Program-made: the position numbers and the translations under genes
Assembly: GCA_018398765.1 (NCBI GenBank)
Contig: JAHBMJ010001953.1
Location: 23,677 to 87,676 of the forward strand
Length of the DNA: 64,000 bases
Reading direction: 5' to 3'
Source: Chromera velia
Lineage: Eukaryota > Sar > Chromeraceae
The notes under the pieces: model-generated
Seen by the model: the letters and a program-made list of their open reading frames with translations, nothing else
What the model was told of the DNA's origin: nothing
Database searches by the model: none
Shown: positions 33,078 through 48,400 of the stretch, in pieces
How the letters are laid out: each line of letters starts with the position of its first letter
Position numbering within the stretch: position 1 is the stretch's first letter

Positions 33078-35136
33078 TGCACGCAGAAAGAGTTGGCCAT
33101 TCTCCGGGCGAGAACAGAAAGCTGGGGAGAACGGACGGGCACTTCAAAGGCAGTCAGTGCTCTTGGAACGACAGGAAACATGCCAGTGAAGAAGAACAAA
33201 GGTGTGAAAAACCACGAATCAAACAATGCAGCAAAAAAACTACACCTCTTCGATTTTGTGAACGAAAAACACCGAGGAAAAAAACGAACAGAGAGACACG
33301 CAGGAAAAACCGATGCACCAAGAAACTGACGTAGGTTTGGGTTTGTTCCAGTTGCAGCAGGGCCAACAGCACCAGTAGCAGTACCGTCCACAGCATGCCC
33401 CCTGTCTGAGCGCCGTCCTCTTGCAGCAATCGTTTTGCTGGCACGAAGGAGTGCACACACAGCAGCAGCAGGCAGCTTCCGGGAGTCCATCTTCGAACAC
33501 CCTCTTGTCGGAATCGAATTCATCCCTCTGAGGTCGGCAGCAACAGGGACAGCACCGCTCGTAGCAGGAGCACGGACAGCACCGTCTGCGGCAGCTCTTC
33601 GCACAAGCACCACACCTCCTGTTGCAAAACGCCCGAAGCCATTCGTTGAATCCCCCGAGCCTGCGAACAAAGAACCACCCAAAACCAATTTCATCAGCGA
33701 TACTTCCAGACAGGAGAAAACGAACAGCAATCCAGAGAAGATACGAAGCGGTGCACTCGAACGTCGACAAAATCGGCTGTACACAAAAAGAAAACAGAAC
33801 AGAAACAAAAAGTACTAGAGCACTACTCAAGCCTGCCTTCTTTTTTTGACGCAATTACTGTCTGAAAGGCAAGCTCTTCTCAACATGCTGACCGACCCAT
33901 AATTGACTTTCCACTTTCTGTCTGACTTGACTGACTGACTGACTGACTTGTACTCTCTCACGAACGGCTTGTCGAAGTAAACGACTTCTTCCATCGTCCC
34001 GAGGGGATCATTGCCCTTCCTGTTGGCCTCATGAACGAGTCTGCACAGATCGAGACAGAAAGCACACAGAGAAAGAGATCAATGGCATTGCATGCCTTTC
34101 TGTACTCAATCAGTCTGATGCATCAGGCCCAAAAGTCAAAAAGCAAAGGGGGAAGGAAGACAAATGAAAAAAAAAAAAAAAATGACCCAGCTGCTCTTCG
34201 AAATCAGAACTTTAGGCCGGCTGGAGTCTCTTCGTGGTGACCAGAACTACCGTCTTTCTGCCTAAGTCAGCTCCCCCCCCTACCTGAAGACGATGACGCT
34301 CTCCGATTGCCATCACCTCATTTTCATTTAAGGGGACGAACACAACCAACAAAACCCGATCCGAGAGAATCAAACAAGAATGAAGGGCACACAGATAAAG
34401 GAAGAAGAGTCATGCAAAGCAGAACGGAGCGGCACAAAACAAGACAAGAAAGAGACATATAGGTAGAGGCAGCCAGACCTCCAGAGGTCGTCTAAAGGAA
34501 CCCTTTCTCCCAGATAGATCGGGTCTCCTCCCGACAACCCGTCCTGATCGATCAGACGGAACTCCAATTCGCACAACGAGCACGGAAGCTTCACGTTGAA
34601 CTTCATCCTCCAGTTGAATGACGCGTAGTCGTGGGCAAATTTGTGGCAGTCGGTCGCTTGTTCCTGCACAGAGTTCTCTCAAGCCGGGAAGGAAGAGAAA
34701 CAAAGTGAATAGACACAGTATGGAAGAGTCACATACACATTTCGATGATCGATCGATGCTGGACGAAAAAGAGCAACCACCAAACACACGACTAAATAGT
34801 GTGATAAAGCAAACACAGAAGCACATGCGCGACACGAGTTTTTGATTGTTGTACCCATACTCCAGAACTCAGTCAGTTTGCAAGAGGAAAATCAGGAGAA
34901 CAAATCCTCATCGCCTCCAGATAGAAAGACAACCTTCGAAGAAGAAATCACACCCCAACCCACGCACGTACCTGAGTGAACGGTTCATCCAACAGGTCCA
35001 TCCACCTGAACGATGCCTGCACGGTCACGTCGTTCCTCTCTCCGATGTCCATGTAGTGGGTGATGTCGGAGACCTCTTTGATGATCACACGGACTTCGTA
35101 GTCCTCCACCTCCGCCTGTTCTGTCACGTTCAAGGG

Positions 35137-35173
<37 letters not shown>

Positions 35174-36352
35174 TGTCTTTGCATTCTCCCAGTCAGCCCA
35201 AATGCCCAACCTGTCTGAAGGTAAAACACCCAGGCAGCCAAAATGGACCCAGAAAAAAGACGGCTAAATCAGTGGAGTGAACGCCTTCAGGCTCTTCAGA
35301 GACAACCAGGGTCACGGAGAAGACGAACATCGCCTGACCAGACAATCCCTCCACACACACTCAAAACCAGAGAAGTCAGCTCACAGACCCCCCCCCCATG
35401 CACCGCCCGATACACACAAGTACCCACCTACCGTGTACGGGAGATGTGCCTCCTGGAGGTCCAGGAAGACTCTGCAGGCTCCTGTCTGGACTCCCCTCTC
35501 GCCCTCCTTGGAGGACTTGAACAGGGGGAGGTACTCGACGGGCATGGTCCACCGAGGAGGCAAAAACGTTTGGGGAGGAGCACCAGGGAGGAGCTCCAGC
35601 TTCAACATGTATCTGCACGGAGGCAAGCAGGAAAGAAGGGCGGAGGCAGAAGAAATCTCATGTTCGAAAAGTATGGGCCTGCTTTTCTCTTTTGCTCATG
35701 CGTGAGTACGGAAGGAGAAGAGAAAAGATAAAAGGATGGGTCCATGCATATCCCTCCATCTCGCGCTGAGTTAATGTCGCCGACCTTCGACGGGAAGACA
35801 AGAAAGAATAACGACGCGAAGCAAAGAAAAATTTATTCTTCAGCACGCGGGCCTTTCATTGTGCGTTTTCTTTCTTCCCCCCCGCCACCGAGCCGAGAAA
35901 GCCAAAAAATTGAAAAGGACACACAACTCGAGATTCTGTCTCTCTACCCCGCCCTTCAATTCTCTTCAGTCCCCCCTGACTGACTGACTTACTGACTGAC
36001 TCCGCATCTGAGTAGTTCTCCCTCACAATGCGCCTTGCAGCATCCTCGAAGTTCCGAAGACCCAGCCACCTCTCCTCAATGTCGAACACAGCCTGCAGCC
36101 ACTCATCCATCCATCCATGTATCGGAAGGCGCACCCAGAGAAAAGAAGTCCACAAACACTAGAACACAGAACCAAACACGTTTTGCTGTTTGAAATTATT
36201 TTTTTTTCAGCAGCAAAGACGAAAGCGTCGAAAGAGAGATGAAGAGGTGAAAGAGAAAGACGGACGGTAGAGAGAGGCAGTGGTTGTCCAATTGAACAAG
36301 ATAATGCCAAATTCAATGCAGGAAGAAGAGATTCAAAGAGAGAGATGAAACT

Positions 36353-36387
<35 letters not shown>

Positions 36388-39300
36388 CTCTCTCTCTCTC
36401 TCTCACTCTCTCTCTCAGCCAGCCGGACGCCCAACAAATGGACGGAGAGACAGACAAACAGACCTCCCCGATAGGTTCCGGAGCCTGGAGTGTGTTCTGG
36501 TCGTACACCCGCAGCGCGACGTGACCGTCTCCCGGGACGCTGACCGAAAACTCGAAGTGCTCGTAGAACTCCGGATTCAAGTTGCTGCTCAGTGTCGTTT
36601 ATGACAAGGGACACAAATTAATGCACGTGCATTCATGCGTGTGCAAGAAATGTGCTGCAACTCTTCTCGCAGGACATTCTGATTGTGGAAGCTCGATCTC
36701 GTTCTGATTCTGTCTATCTGCCTGACGGTCCATCCACCTGCTCGCACGAGCTCGCTCTTTTTCGTTCTGCGTCTTTCCAAAAATAAAAGAGATCAACAGA
36801 GCAACGAGGCAACCCCCAACTTATCTATCAGCCAGCCGTTCACTCACTGAACCACAAAATCGATCAAAGAGACGTCAAACAGCTGACTTACTCCCAGAAC
36901 ACCCTCTTTCCCTGGATCATGCGTCTCGGCTTCTGTCCCTGTCCCACTATCACCTGCATGCGGAAAGCAAGCAAAAGGGGAAAGCAAAGCAGATCAAAGC
37001 ACCCACCTGACGTCTGCCAGCTGAATCATCTCCACTGAAATTGACATGCTAACACGAAAGGAAGAGAGAGACAGGAGAGGTTCTTGCTCAAAACGGAAGA
37101 AATGAGAAAAGACACGCACGCGTTTCCATCCCTTCTGTGTCTTGTTTTTTGAGACACACAGGAACAGCAAGAGAGAGAGAAAGAGAAAGAGCGAGTTCGA
37201 AAATGCACCAGTCCAAGACGCAAAGTGCTCTCCTCTAACTAAGTCGTCGACTCACCCTGCACATGGGATCACTGGCGCCGATGGCTTCCACATCCGTCAG
37301 CCCTCGACAGGTGAGGACGTACATGTGGACCTGGATCTCTGTCTGCTGCCAGTGGTACTGATTGGGTGCCTTTGGTAACGGTATCCTTGTGCAGACATCC
37401 ATGAGGGGGTCCTCCGCCTTTTCCCCCTCTTTGTTCTTGTCTGCAGTGGTTGAGGCTCTCCTGGTTTTCTGTTTCTTCGGACCCTTCGACGCGGGAGTGG
37501 CCACAACTGCTGAGACGTTCTCGAGAGGGACCTCTGTTCCTGCGTCTCCTCCTGCAGGTTTCACTTTGACTCTCTCAGGGGAATCGGGTTCTTGCAAATC
37601 CTCCTCCTCTTCCTCCTCCTGTTGCTCTGCCAGGGCTTCATTCGCTGCCTTGGCCGCCTTCTCTGTCAAGAGCTCCACCCCCACATTGCCCCGTAACTTC
37701 CCGATGTGAGTCAGCTGCTCCCCCACGGCGAGAGATCCACTGAAATTGATCCCACGAGGACAGAGCGAAAGAGTTTCGTTCACCTGCGCACACACAGACA
37801 CACATACACACGCAGAGAAGAAGAGAAGAGATGCAAATGAAGAACGAACCGATAAAAATTGGAAGGAAAAGACAGTGGCGTACGTGGTGGATACAGAGAG
37901 AGCAATGTGCTGTCTTCTTTTGTGGATCGGGATTTCAAAAGCTTTTCTAGAGTAGTATTCTTGCGATTGCAAAGAGCCTCCTTTTTGTGTCTGCTTGTGA
38001 AGTTTGACAAAATCCATGCTTCACTTCCGTACGCGAGACGACAACGTCAAAACGGCACAGTCACTTTGTTCCGTCCACTTCTCTCTCTATCTTGTCACTT
38101 TTCTTTGAACGAGACTTTGCTGGCTGCATCCCTCACCAAGCATGTTTGTGATTTGCGCCTCCGATTGCGGTGTCTCAGTCACTTTCTCCCTCTGTCTCTT
38201 GCCTCTCTGTCCTTTGCAATACAGATGAGGCCCCACATTTACAAACAAGGCACAAGACAAAGCAACCTAAAGACAACTACCGCACACCCTCACACAAATA
38301 GACCGACCTGCGGTCTGCAGTAGATGGATCCTGTTCGCTTCCTGCACTCGAGGATGAACTCCTTCTCCCGAATGGGTGCCGGATTCTCGTATCCCATCAG
38401 ACGGATGTCCTCGAAGGAGACGTCCTCCGTCTCGCCCATCTGCAAACACACAGCCTCAGGAGACAGGCCTCTCCATACATCCCTCATGTGATTTCAGAAC
38501 GAGCAAAGACTCCTGTAGATCATGCAGATGAATGAGTCAATTTTCCTGTCCTGAACAAGACGTGCTTTGTCGATGCTCTCTCTCTGTTTCATACCCCCCC
38601 ACCCCACCCCACCCACACACGCACACACGCAGAACGGGGGGAAATAAGGGAAAGCTGGAACTGCAGACGGGCGCATCAATCCATTACAAAATCAGTCAGC
38701 AATTCAAGCAATCCACGAGTCAAATCAGTGCAACTGGTCTGCCAGTGACTCAGATGAAATCAAAAGAAGAAAGGAGGCAAAAGAACAAATTGTGATCAGA
38801 GCAGCCGAATGAAAGGAACCCAAGCCAAACCAACGAATGGACGCATTTTCTGAATGACGCTGAAAAGAACCAAGAAGGATTTCAGGAACAGATACTGAGA
38901 AGAAAGAAGAACGGACGGGACGGACCACAAATCGATTGGTCCTGTTTCTTCCCAAATGCTCCTCCAGGTCCTTCAGCTTTCTCAGCGTCTCCTCGTTTTT
39001 CGACCTCAGCTCCCTCTTCTTCTGTTCCGAGCATTTGCGCATGATCTGCCTCGTCTGCTTCATGTCCTCTTTCATCTTCTGGATGTCGATTCTGATCACA
39101 AAGAAGTCAAATGACAGGCAGACGAAGACGCAAGCAGGCACCATCACAGAGTTTGAGGAAAAGGAGGAAAATGATTGCAGGCAGAAAGCAAACAAGTGGG
39201 AAAAAATTAGATTCATGGAGAGAAGGAGCAAAAGACAAAAGAGAAACCAAGGAGCAAAAGACAAAAGAGAAACCTTCCGCAAAGCACCCCTGCCTTTTCC

Positions 39301-41184
39301 TTTCTTCCTCCCACCTGTGTTCCCTGTCTTGGAAGTGGAAGAATTTGGTCTCGTAGATGTAGAAGGTTGACTCGTTCTTGAACCTCAAGTCCATATTAGG
39401 GAGTCCCACCTAATCTCAGGAAGAGGCGAGGCAACAAAGAAGGAGAAAGGAGAAGCAGAATTCACGGAAGGAAAGAGAGAAAATACCGTAGAAGAGACAA
39501 GGACCAAATTACAATTACAGTCACGAAAGCAACGCAAAGCAGGAAGGAAGTCAATGCAGAAGCAGAATGGAGCAGTCCCTTCTTCAGTCGTGCTACGAGA
39601 AAGAAAGTATCGAGACTCTGGTCAAATCTGTCTCGATTACTCTGTGTGTCCACCTGTTTGCGTACCTTCACAATTTGTTGTTCATGAGGCAGGTAAACGA
39701 GCAGAAGCAGTTGCCCGGTGATGAAAAGATCTTCCAGCTGAGTTGACCAGACAACTCGCCCTGTCTTTTCCATCGAAATCTCGAGGTAGTTGTAAGTCGG
39801 GGCAACCTCAACCTGCAAGCATGCAAGGGAAGGAAAGGATCGAAAGAGAAAAATTGTGATGGACCTTAGAGATAGAAAGCGAACGCAGAGGAAAATGAGG
39901 AACAAGAACGGTGCGCAGCAAAAGGCACAGGAGAAGCACTTGGGAAAAGGCACAAAGGAATGGAGACAGTGTCTTCGGCACCTCCAAATTCGCAAAAAAA
40001 GAAAACTTTTTTTCTGCTCTGCTTGCATCCCCCCACAACACTTTCTCTTTTCTCCTGTCCGCACACCTCTCTGTTGGTACGCACACTTAGGCGATGCATC
40101 CATGAGCTCCACTTTGTCCGTCGATTTTGCTTTCCCCCTTTGTCTCTTCTTTCCCGGAAAGGCAGCTGCGACCATACCACAATCAATCTGCCGTCTCTGT
40201 ATCTGATTTCTTTTTTTTTTCCCCTCGAGTCTTTCGTATCTCCTCCGATCAGTCTGACCAACCGTCTCGATTTCCTGAGTCACAGGGTCGGGTCTCTGCA
40301 CTTTCCTCATCCAGGAATCTGAGAAGGGGTTCGGCCTGGAGGAGTCGATGGGGTCCTGTCTCCTCTTGGAGTACATCCGCAGCCTCGCCAGCAGCTTTGA
40401 ACTGCACTCATCAAGTCAGTCAAAATATGTCCATATCCATGTCCATATCATGAATCTTTCGAAACTGTGGCGGTGCAGGCCATGGAGGCAGCAAAGAGAA
40501 AACGCACATGTGGCACAGAAGAGAAAAAAGGGACGCAGGGAAAGAAGAGAACAGAGAGAGCAGCTTGAAAGAGTGAAGTCCGGCCCAACAAACTCACTCA
40601 CTCACCCACTCACTCGGGATCATCTGGGTCCACCTCGTGCCCAGGTTTTCGGATGAAGGTCCCAAACCTCTCCTGGAACAGTGGCTCTTGCTTCCTCAGC
40701 TTTTCCTTTTCTTTCTGCAGTTCCTCAACCCGACGCTTCAGGCTTTGAATCTGCCTTCCACGTACTTCTGCCCTCTCTGCGAGTCCCTCGTCCATCGCAC
40801 TCGGACCTCCAAGGGACCTCTGGGTCGACAACCTTCCGTCAGCATTCTGCCAAAGGAAGAAAGAAAATCAAGGAAAGAAAAAAAGTCGTCTATCCGCACG
40901 GAAACAAGACAGTTGGGGTGAAAGCAAGAGAGAAACAGGCTGCATGCGTGAGTGGGAACCAGAAAAATAAATCGAGAGAAAGACCAGGGGGGATCCGTGA
41001 CTCAAAAACAGTCCGACAGAAAAAAAAAAAAAAAGTTGGCAAAGGGAAGGAAATTGACGGAGAGAGAGACGGACTGACTGACAGTCTGTTTTGACGCCAG
41101 TCTTTCAATGCGTCCCTGCAGGTCCTCTATCTCTTTCTGTCTCTCCTTGTCTTCCATCGGACCCGAGAACCAGGGATGCTCGAC

Positions 41185-41220
<36 letters not shown>

Positions 41221-41225
41221 ACACC

Positions 41226-41293
<68 letters not shown>

Positions 41294-43016
41294 ACATCGA
41301 CTCAAACGGAAGGAGACGCAGATCCGTGCGCATACAAACACAACCGCAAGCAAACAGAGAGGTGTGTGTGTGTGTACGCGCGCGCGCGTGAAAAAGAAAA
41401 AAAGAGAGGAGTGCAGGACAAATTCGAGGAAGAACGACGCGGCACTGAAAGAACCAAGGAAGTGAAGAGAGACCAAGAAAAAAGACACTCAAGAAGGAGA
41501 GACACACCATCATAACAGGGGGATCAAACGGTTGGGGATTCTCAAAGTCTCCTTCCAAAAACACGTCGTCGGGGTTGAAGTGCTGGACCTGCACGCACAC
41601 ACTCACACACACATACACATAGAGGTGCATACAAAAAAGGAAGAAAAGCCGAAGCAAGAGAGGCGACCAAAATTTGATACACCAATAACTGCCTGCCTCG
41701 CCTCAGTCCGTTGGCTCTGTCAAGAGTGAAGGCACACACAAAAAAGCTACACATCGATCAAAGCAGTCATAAGAAGTCCGGAAGCAAGGGGGACAAAAGG
41801 ACTTGTCCCCAGCAACCCAAAGATTTACTTACAAACAAAAAAACAGAGAAGAAGAAGAAGGCCGAGAAGAGCCACATGCAGACGTCAGGGCGACACCTTG
41901 GTTCCTCCACAATGGATTTGCCCTTCATTTTTATCTTCATGAGTTTTGGTGATGAACGTTTGTCTTCTCTTCTCTCTCCACCAACAGACAGACGGACAGA
42001 GAGATCTACAGACTATATCGTCTTTTCTTTTCCTCTTTCTCTTTCTTGATTTTTTCTGTTTTTTTCTTTCTTCTTTTGGCACGCTCTCGCAGTGGGGTAC
42101 AGACAGACAGACAGACAGACAGACTATATGTTTCTTCTTCTTCTCCCTCTTTTTCTTCATGAACACCACAGACAAAAAGAAAGAAAGAACAGACAGACAG
42201 ACAGACAGACAGACATGGTGTTCCTCCACGTTCGCCGGGTCTGCTTCGTAGGGAACGATCGTCGCAAGCTTCAGGTCGAAAATGCACCTGCCTAGGATCG
42301 TGTCGTTGTCGTAAGTCAGATATCCCGCCTTCTCTGTACAAAGAAAGAAAGAAAGCACCCGACGAGAAGGGAAGGAATGACGAAACTCTTTCTACCTCGG
42401 GAGCTCACAACCGCGAAGAGAAGACCCTTGGGTATTGTGAGGCAAGAGACGCACTATGCGTCCGTCGTTTCTTTGAGGAGATTTGGCAAGGAGGATACCA
42501 ACAAGCAAAATATTTCCCAAACCACATTGACAAAAGAATCCCAGGGGGAGAAGGACAAGAAGAAACAATTGCAAAAAGCTCCCCCTTTTCCCCTTTCTCA
42601 TCCCCTAGACCGCAGTCCTACACACGGGATCGTCGCAACAATCTTCAGACCACGCATTTGGGGCACGTGACCGAAGTTACGCGAACAGCAGAATTCATGT
42701 GTCTCCTAATTGTGTACAGCCATCTTTCTGTTCCCCCACCTGCGTAGATCTTCATGGAGACCTTCAGGGTGTCCATCTCCGGGGCGACAGCCGGGCATGG
42801 AACCAGATTCGTGTCCCTCAGCATGTCCGCGAGGAATCCCTCCGAGTCGACGGACCTGAAGGCAATTCATTCATGCATTGATTTATTCATTCATTCAACG
42901 GACCCTTGGTTGGTTGGTTTCAACAGAAAAAGTTAAGAGGGATTTGGGGGCTGACAACTTGAGCAACGCAAAAGCGATTAAACATACTCACAGACGCAAA
43001 CACGCACGCAAACAGA

Positions 43017-43051
<35 letters not shown>

Positions 43052-44562
43052 GCACACAGACAGGGGGTAGGGGGGGAGAGCAAGGGATGAAGACAGTGAT
43101 TCAGAGAGCTGAGAAAAAAAAAATGGAACCAGTAGACAAAACATGAACAAATACACTTTCGTCCCTGCAACCCCAGGGACTCGGCAAACAATGCAGAAGA
43201 CTTTCACGAAGACGCGCAACCTTCCACAAAGAAGGATCAGACAACCGGTGCGTGTGATGTCTCCGACAGAGCGCGGAGAGAGGGGAAGGGGCGAGGGGGG
43301 CAGACTCACTCCATCCTCTTTAGGCCCTTGCGTTTTTTCTTGTCGGCTTCGAATCTGCAGGCAGAAAGTCAGCCACTCACTCATTCAATCAGACAAGGAG
43401 GACAGACTGAGTGCCTATCGGTGACTCACACTCACAACCCAAAAGACCAAAAGGGAAACGGAAGGAAACCTGAACGCACGCTCTGAATTACACGCAAACA
43501 AGCATTTTCGACGACACTTTCACAGACTGAAATTGGATCTCTTTCTGCTGAGTCGGAATAAATTCAAATCAAGCCCCGACAGCAGAGAACGTTCTCACCA
43601 GGTCAAACCGCGCCGACAAGACAGAACTTACCTCGCTTCCAAGATGCCACGTTCGTATCTATTTGTCGCGATTTTCTCCATCACCTCATCGAGCGCGTCT
43701 TCTGCCTTTTGTGCTTCCGTCTTCTCCGCAGGTGCAAGACTCACACTCGCCCCTGCTGCTGCTCCTGCTGCCTCTGGAGGGAGTTTGGAGGCACTAGCCC
43801 GGATGGAGGAGGAGCCTGGAGCCCTTCCAATCGAGGATTGCTTCTTCGAGGGCGATCCTGCCGCTTTCTTCAAGGTGCTCCTCCGTTCCTTTTCTTGGCC
43901 CTGTAGTTTCGTCAACTCCTCGTCCTTCTGCGAAGACAACAACAGTACCGATCAGCACAACAAAAAGAAATCAAGATGCAAACAAATAGGTGTCCTTGAG
44001 CAAAAACATGTGCCCGCCTCTCTGTCTCTGCATCAACCACTCCAACAGATCGATCAACCACGCTGCTGAAGAATCAGAAATCACCATGATTCCTGTCGCC
44101 ATGAAAGAGATACGGGGGAAGAGACGGCCAAAACGGGAGACCAGCCGACAAATATTTTGAATACAGCGCCCCTCGTGCTGGCGATCTTTTCTCCATTCAT
44201 ATCGATGTGCAGTACAACATGAACCAACGAACGGCAGAATTAATCGTGCAGAAACGAATCAATGCCCATCCGACTGACCCACCCAACCGCCCTCCCCCCA
44301 GAAAATCTACTTGCCTGCTCGATTTCCTTCTGGGTCTTCTTAATTCTCTTGTCGATCGATTCCTGGGACTCTGGCTTCAGCGATTGCACGCTGTTGTCCG
44401 GGGTCAGGTACTGTTTGAGGATCAGGTCCAAGAGCTTCATTTTCTGGTCGAACTCCGACCTCGCACGCTGCTCCTCTCTTTCGGGAACTGTCTTCGGAGA
44501 CTGCATCCGTCAATTAAGAGAGTCAGGCAAAAGAAGGAAGGAAGGAAGGAAGGAAAGCAGGA

Positions 44563-44593
<31 letters not shown>

Positions 44594-44761
44594 GAAGGAA
44601 GAAAGGAAGGAAGGAAGAAAGAAAGAAAAAAGAAAGAAAGAAAAAAGAAAGAAAGAAAGAAAGAAAGAAAGAAAAAAAAAAAAAAAGAAAGAAAGAAAAC
44701 AGAAAGACAGACAGACAGACAGAAAGAAAGAAAGAAAGTAAGAAGGAAAGAAAGAGAGAAG

Positions 44762-44792
<31 letters not shown>

Positions 44793-45358
44793 CCACACGC
44801 AAGAGTTTCGACAACACAGAGTGCAAGAAGGAAAAACAACAATCGGACATCCGGAATCTCGGAACAGGCCGACAGATCAAATGCAAAAAAGGATTCGCAT
44901 AACCTTTCCCATTGAAAACCCACACGCAAAATAATGACCCTACTTGAGGACGCCATGACCTCTCGTTTGGTTTTTTACTTCCAGACACAGAAGCACAAAC
45001 GAAATGGAAAGCAGTGATCCATAAGAAGCCCAGGGATGAGTGCAGGACACCACACCACAGCCGACCTGATCATCTGAGAACTGAGTGCTTAGATACACAA
45101 CGGAGACGACTGGGGAAAACACCAAAGGCGTCAAATCTCGCTACCGACTATCAATTCTAAGAGTTCGCATGCATTTCCGCCAGTCTCTTTAGATCACCTT
45201 TCTCTCCCGCGCATCAGAGAGCAACCAACTACCCCCTACTGTCTGTAAAAGTCGACCACGAGATATTACGAGATTCTCTTTTTTGCCTTAATTCTAAATC
45301 ATTGATAAAACGATTTTCCCCTCGAGTTGGTATACAACACAGCCCCTCACTCCACACA

Positions 45359-45401
<43 letters not shown>

Positions 45402-48400
45402 GCGGAAGGGAGGGGATCCCTCGTCTCACTGACTGACTGACAATCGACCATGAAGTCGTCAACATACAGTCCATTGCGTGTTTGACCAGCTGATCCCTGT
45501 CTCCCAAGAAAGTCTTCTGCCTGGCTTTGTCCTTCTCAGGAGAGGAGGACATGATGCCGTAGAAGGAACTGAGGGAGACCGACAGAGAACCGCAGGGCCC
45601 CTTGAAGTTCCCCATGATCGAATCGTCAACCAGGTGAAAGACCAAGTCGGGGAGAATCACGTGAAAGGCCTTGGCGGGACCTCCAGACTGCTTCTGCTTC
45701 TTCAGTCTGAGTTCGTCCGTCTTCGCAGCGCTGCCTCTTACCGTGATCTCCTCCTCTTCCTCTATCGTCTGCGTCCACACACACACACGCACTCAGCTCT
45801 CTCACGATTCGTCATCACATCACAGCCACCTGAGTGGTTTCATTACACAGACACCGGCGCTCACTTAGGAGACGCCCGGTCTGCCCCCTGCCTGAATACT
45901 CTTCCGCGCCCGAATATTACCGGCCTGCCTCCCCATGATGTTTTCAAACGGCTCGTGTGGCAACCCCCCGTGAGCCCATTTATGCATTCAACAAGACTCC
46001 CAGAGAGAAGGGAGGGAGGACAGGCAGACACAGAAACAGACAGACAGGATAATTCCAAGCGACCGGACAGAAAGAAACCAATCAACCGACTGACCGCCAT
46101 GTAGTCCAGCAGAGGGCTGTTGAAGGGCGGGGAGATGATCCGCACGCCCACGTTGTTGGCTTCCAGCAGGCTGAGCGCCTTTGTGTCCTTGTCCTCTCCC
46201 AGGTTGGCAGCAGGCAGCTGGTATGTGGGAACCTGTAGAGCCAGTTGCTTGCTCTTGCCGGTCTTCGAGGCCTTCCGAGAGTTCCAGGGTCCAATCACAA
46301 GGAGACGGTAGGCCCCAGAGACGGTAATCGCAGGTGCGAGCTCTCGGAGGCCCATCAGATCGATGGTGAACCGGAAGGGTTTCATCTGGAGACTGTCAAA
46401 GCCTGAAAGAATGGAACACGGAGAAGAAGAAACCAGAAAAAAAAAGGGAAAGGAGCGCATTCGAGATATGTAGGGATGGCCTCTCAGTCTTGGACGCTTC
46501 ATGAGGACTCGCTCTTTGTGTCTTACGGACGCATACAGAAAGGAAAAGCAGTGAAGGGGAGGAAAGAAGAGAAAAAAGAAAGACAAGAAAACATTCGCGA
46601 ATGACAAAAACATGCACTCCTCGACCAGCTTGTCAGCAGGACTGCCTTAGATTGGAAATTTGTTGATTCAAAATGCCTGCCCGACCGACCCCATTTCTCC
46701 CCCGTTTTCCGGGCCAGTTTTTCCAGCCTTTCCTGCTTTTCCTCTGCCGACCGAGACGAGTCCCCCCCGACCGCTGCAGCCATCTCGACACTCAATGCAG
46801 CCGCAGCCGTCGCAGCAGAAGGCTTTTCGATCTTCGCCACCTCCCACGTTCCCTTCTCTGATGGCAGAAAGTCCATCTCTCTATCGAGGGACGGATCTCT
46901 ATAACGAGACGGGCGCCTCTTTGAGTATCCCGAAGCGAGGAGAATTCTGGGCAGGGCATCCCACTTGGCAGCTTCGCTCTCTCTGCAGATTCATTCCATC
47001 ACACGTAGAAATACATACAAAGACACACGCATGGAGATGACCAACATACACCGACAGATCTTTTCTGCGACGGCGCCTGTTTTCAATTCCCTGGTAGAAG
47101 GAAAATGGGTTCACCACCGAGAAGGGCGTCGCCTGTTTTATTGCTTGGACCCTCCCCGTCTTCCTTTCTTTCTTTGTTTGTTTCTTCGAGAGGGTTGTAA
47201 AAAAAAAAAAACTCCCGCCCCCGTCACACGATAAAGACAGAGCTGTGTATAAAGGCAAGAACGAGACAAAAATGATCGCAAAATGTCCCGACCCATACAA
47301 AATGGGAGAGACTCACTTTGCAATGTCCTCGATCGACACCGAGAGGTTTGAGGCCAAAGAATACCAAATGGGTCGAAGGAGAGCGTTGACCCCAAGTTTC
47401 TCGTCCAAAGGTTTTCTCTCCAATTCCGCCATTTTTGTTCCGTCTGAGGATTTGCCTGCCAACAGGTCTCGTCTTTCCTCCTCTTCCAATTTCTTTTTCG
47501 CTTTGACCTTCTCCTCCTGATCCATGTTGGCAACTCCTGCCCTGAGAATGTCTCCGTCCTTGTCCCGCTGCTCGAGGAAGCACAGGACCTTCGAGACAGG
47601 CTCGAGGTCTGCCGTGGACTGCACAACGCAACACAAGAAGAAAAAGGACAACGTGTTGGTCTTCTGCCGTTTTTGCTTTGACAGCAAGTTTGTATCTCTT
47701 CCTTTCTCTCACACGCACACAAGGGAAGGACACAGAGCATCAATGTGTCCATCAGATCAACCGTCCTCGATGTTGAAACAGTTCGATGCAGTACCTCTCC
47801 CTCACATTTCCTCTCAGGTCTAATTTCGTTTCCGTCGGATCGTCCAAAATAAAGTTTTTTTTCTGTGTTGCCCTTGCACCCACCGTTTCCTCAGAAGCCT
47901 TTGCCCTGCCCTGCCTAGCCTCGTCTCCGCTCATTTCTATCTCCATTGATCTTCCAATGCCGCACTCCCAAAACCCCTCACCCACCCACCCTATTCCATG
48001 TCGGAGGGTCCCAATCGTAGAGGTGCAACATGACGGGGGGTGGTGGTGCCAGCAGGTCGTCGAATGGCTGGAGGCAGCGCTCGTCCAGTTTGCTCCTTCT
48101 CTTCCTGCATACATTAACGCTCAAATGAAAAGGGCACACGAGCAGGCATCTCGACAAAACCAAACGCGGCACGCTCAGGAGTGAGCCTCAAAAGGGAAGG
48201 GCACCGCCACGAGTGCAAGAAAGACAGATCTGTGCGAAGGGCATGAACAACAGACAGAAAGGGAGAAAAACAAAATCAGCCGCTGCGGACAAAGGACGAT
48301 ACCATTTCGGACACCCTCCCCCATTGCTTGATTTTGTTTTTCCGGACTGCTCTCCGACCCCAGAGGCCCTCTACCGTAGATTCAACAACTCAATCAACTT

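Noticed and set aside
44207-44902. 231-codon plus-strand ORF with a Lys/Glu-rich run
   Set aside because: Mostly the (GAAA)n array plus antisense of a ferlin exon.
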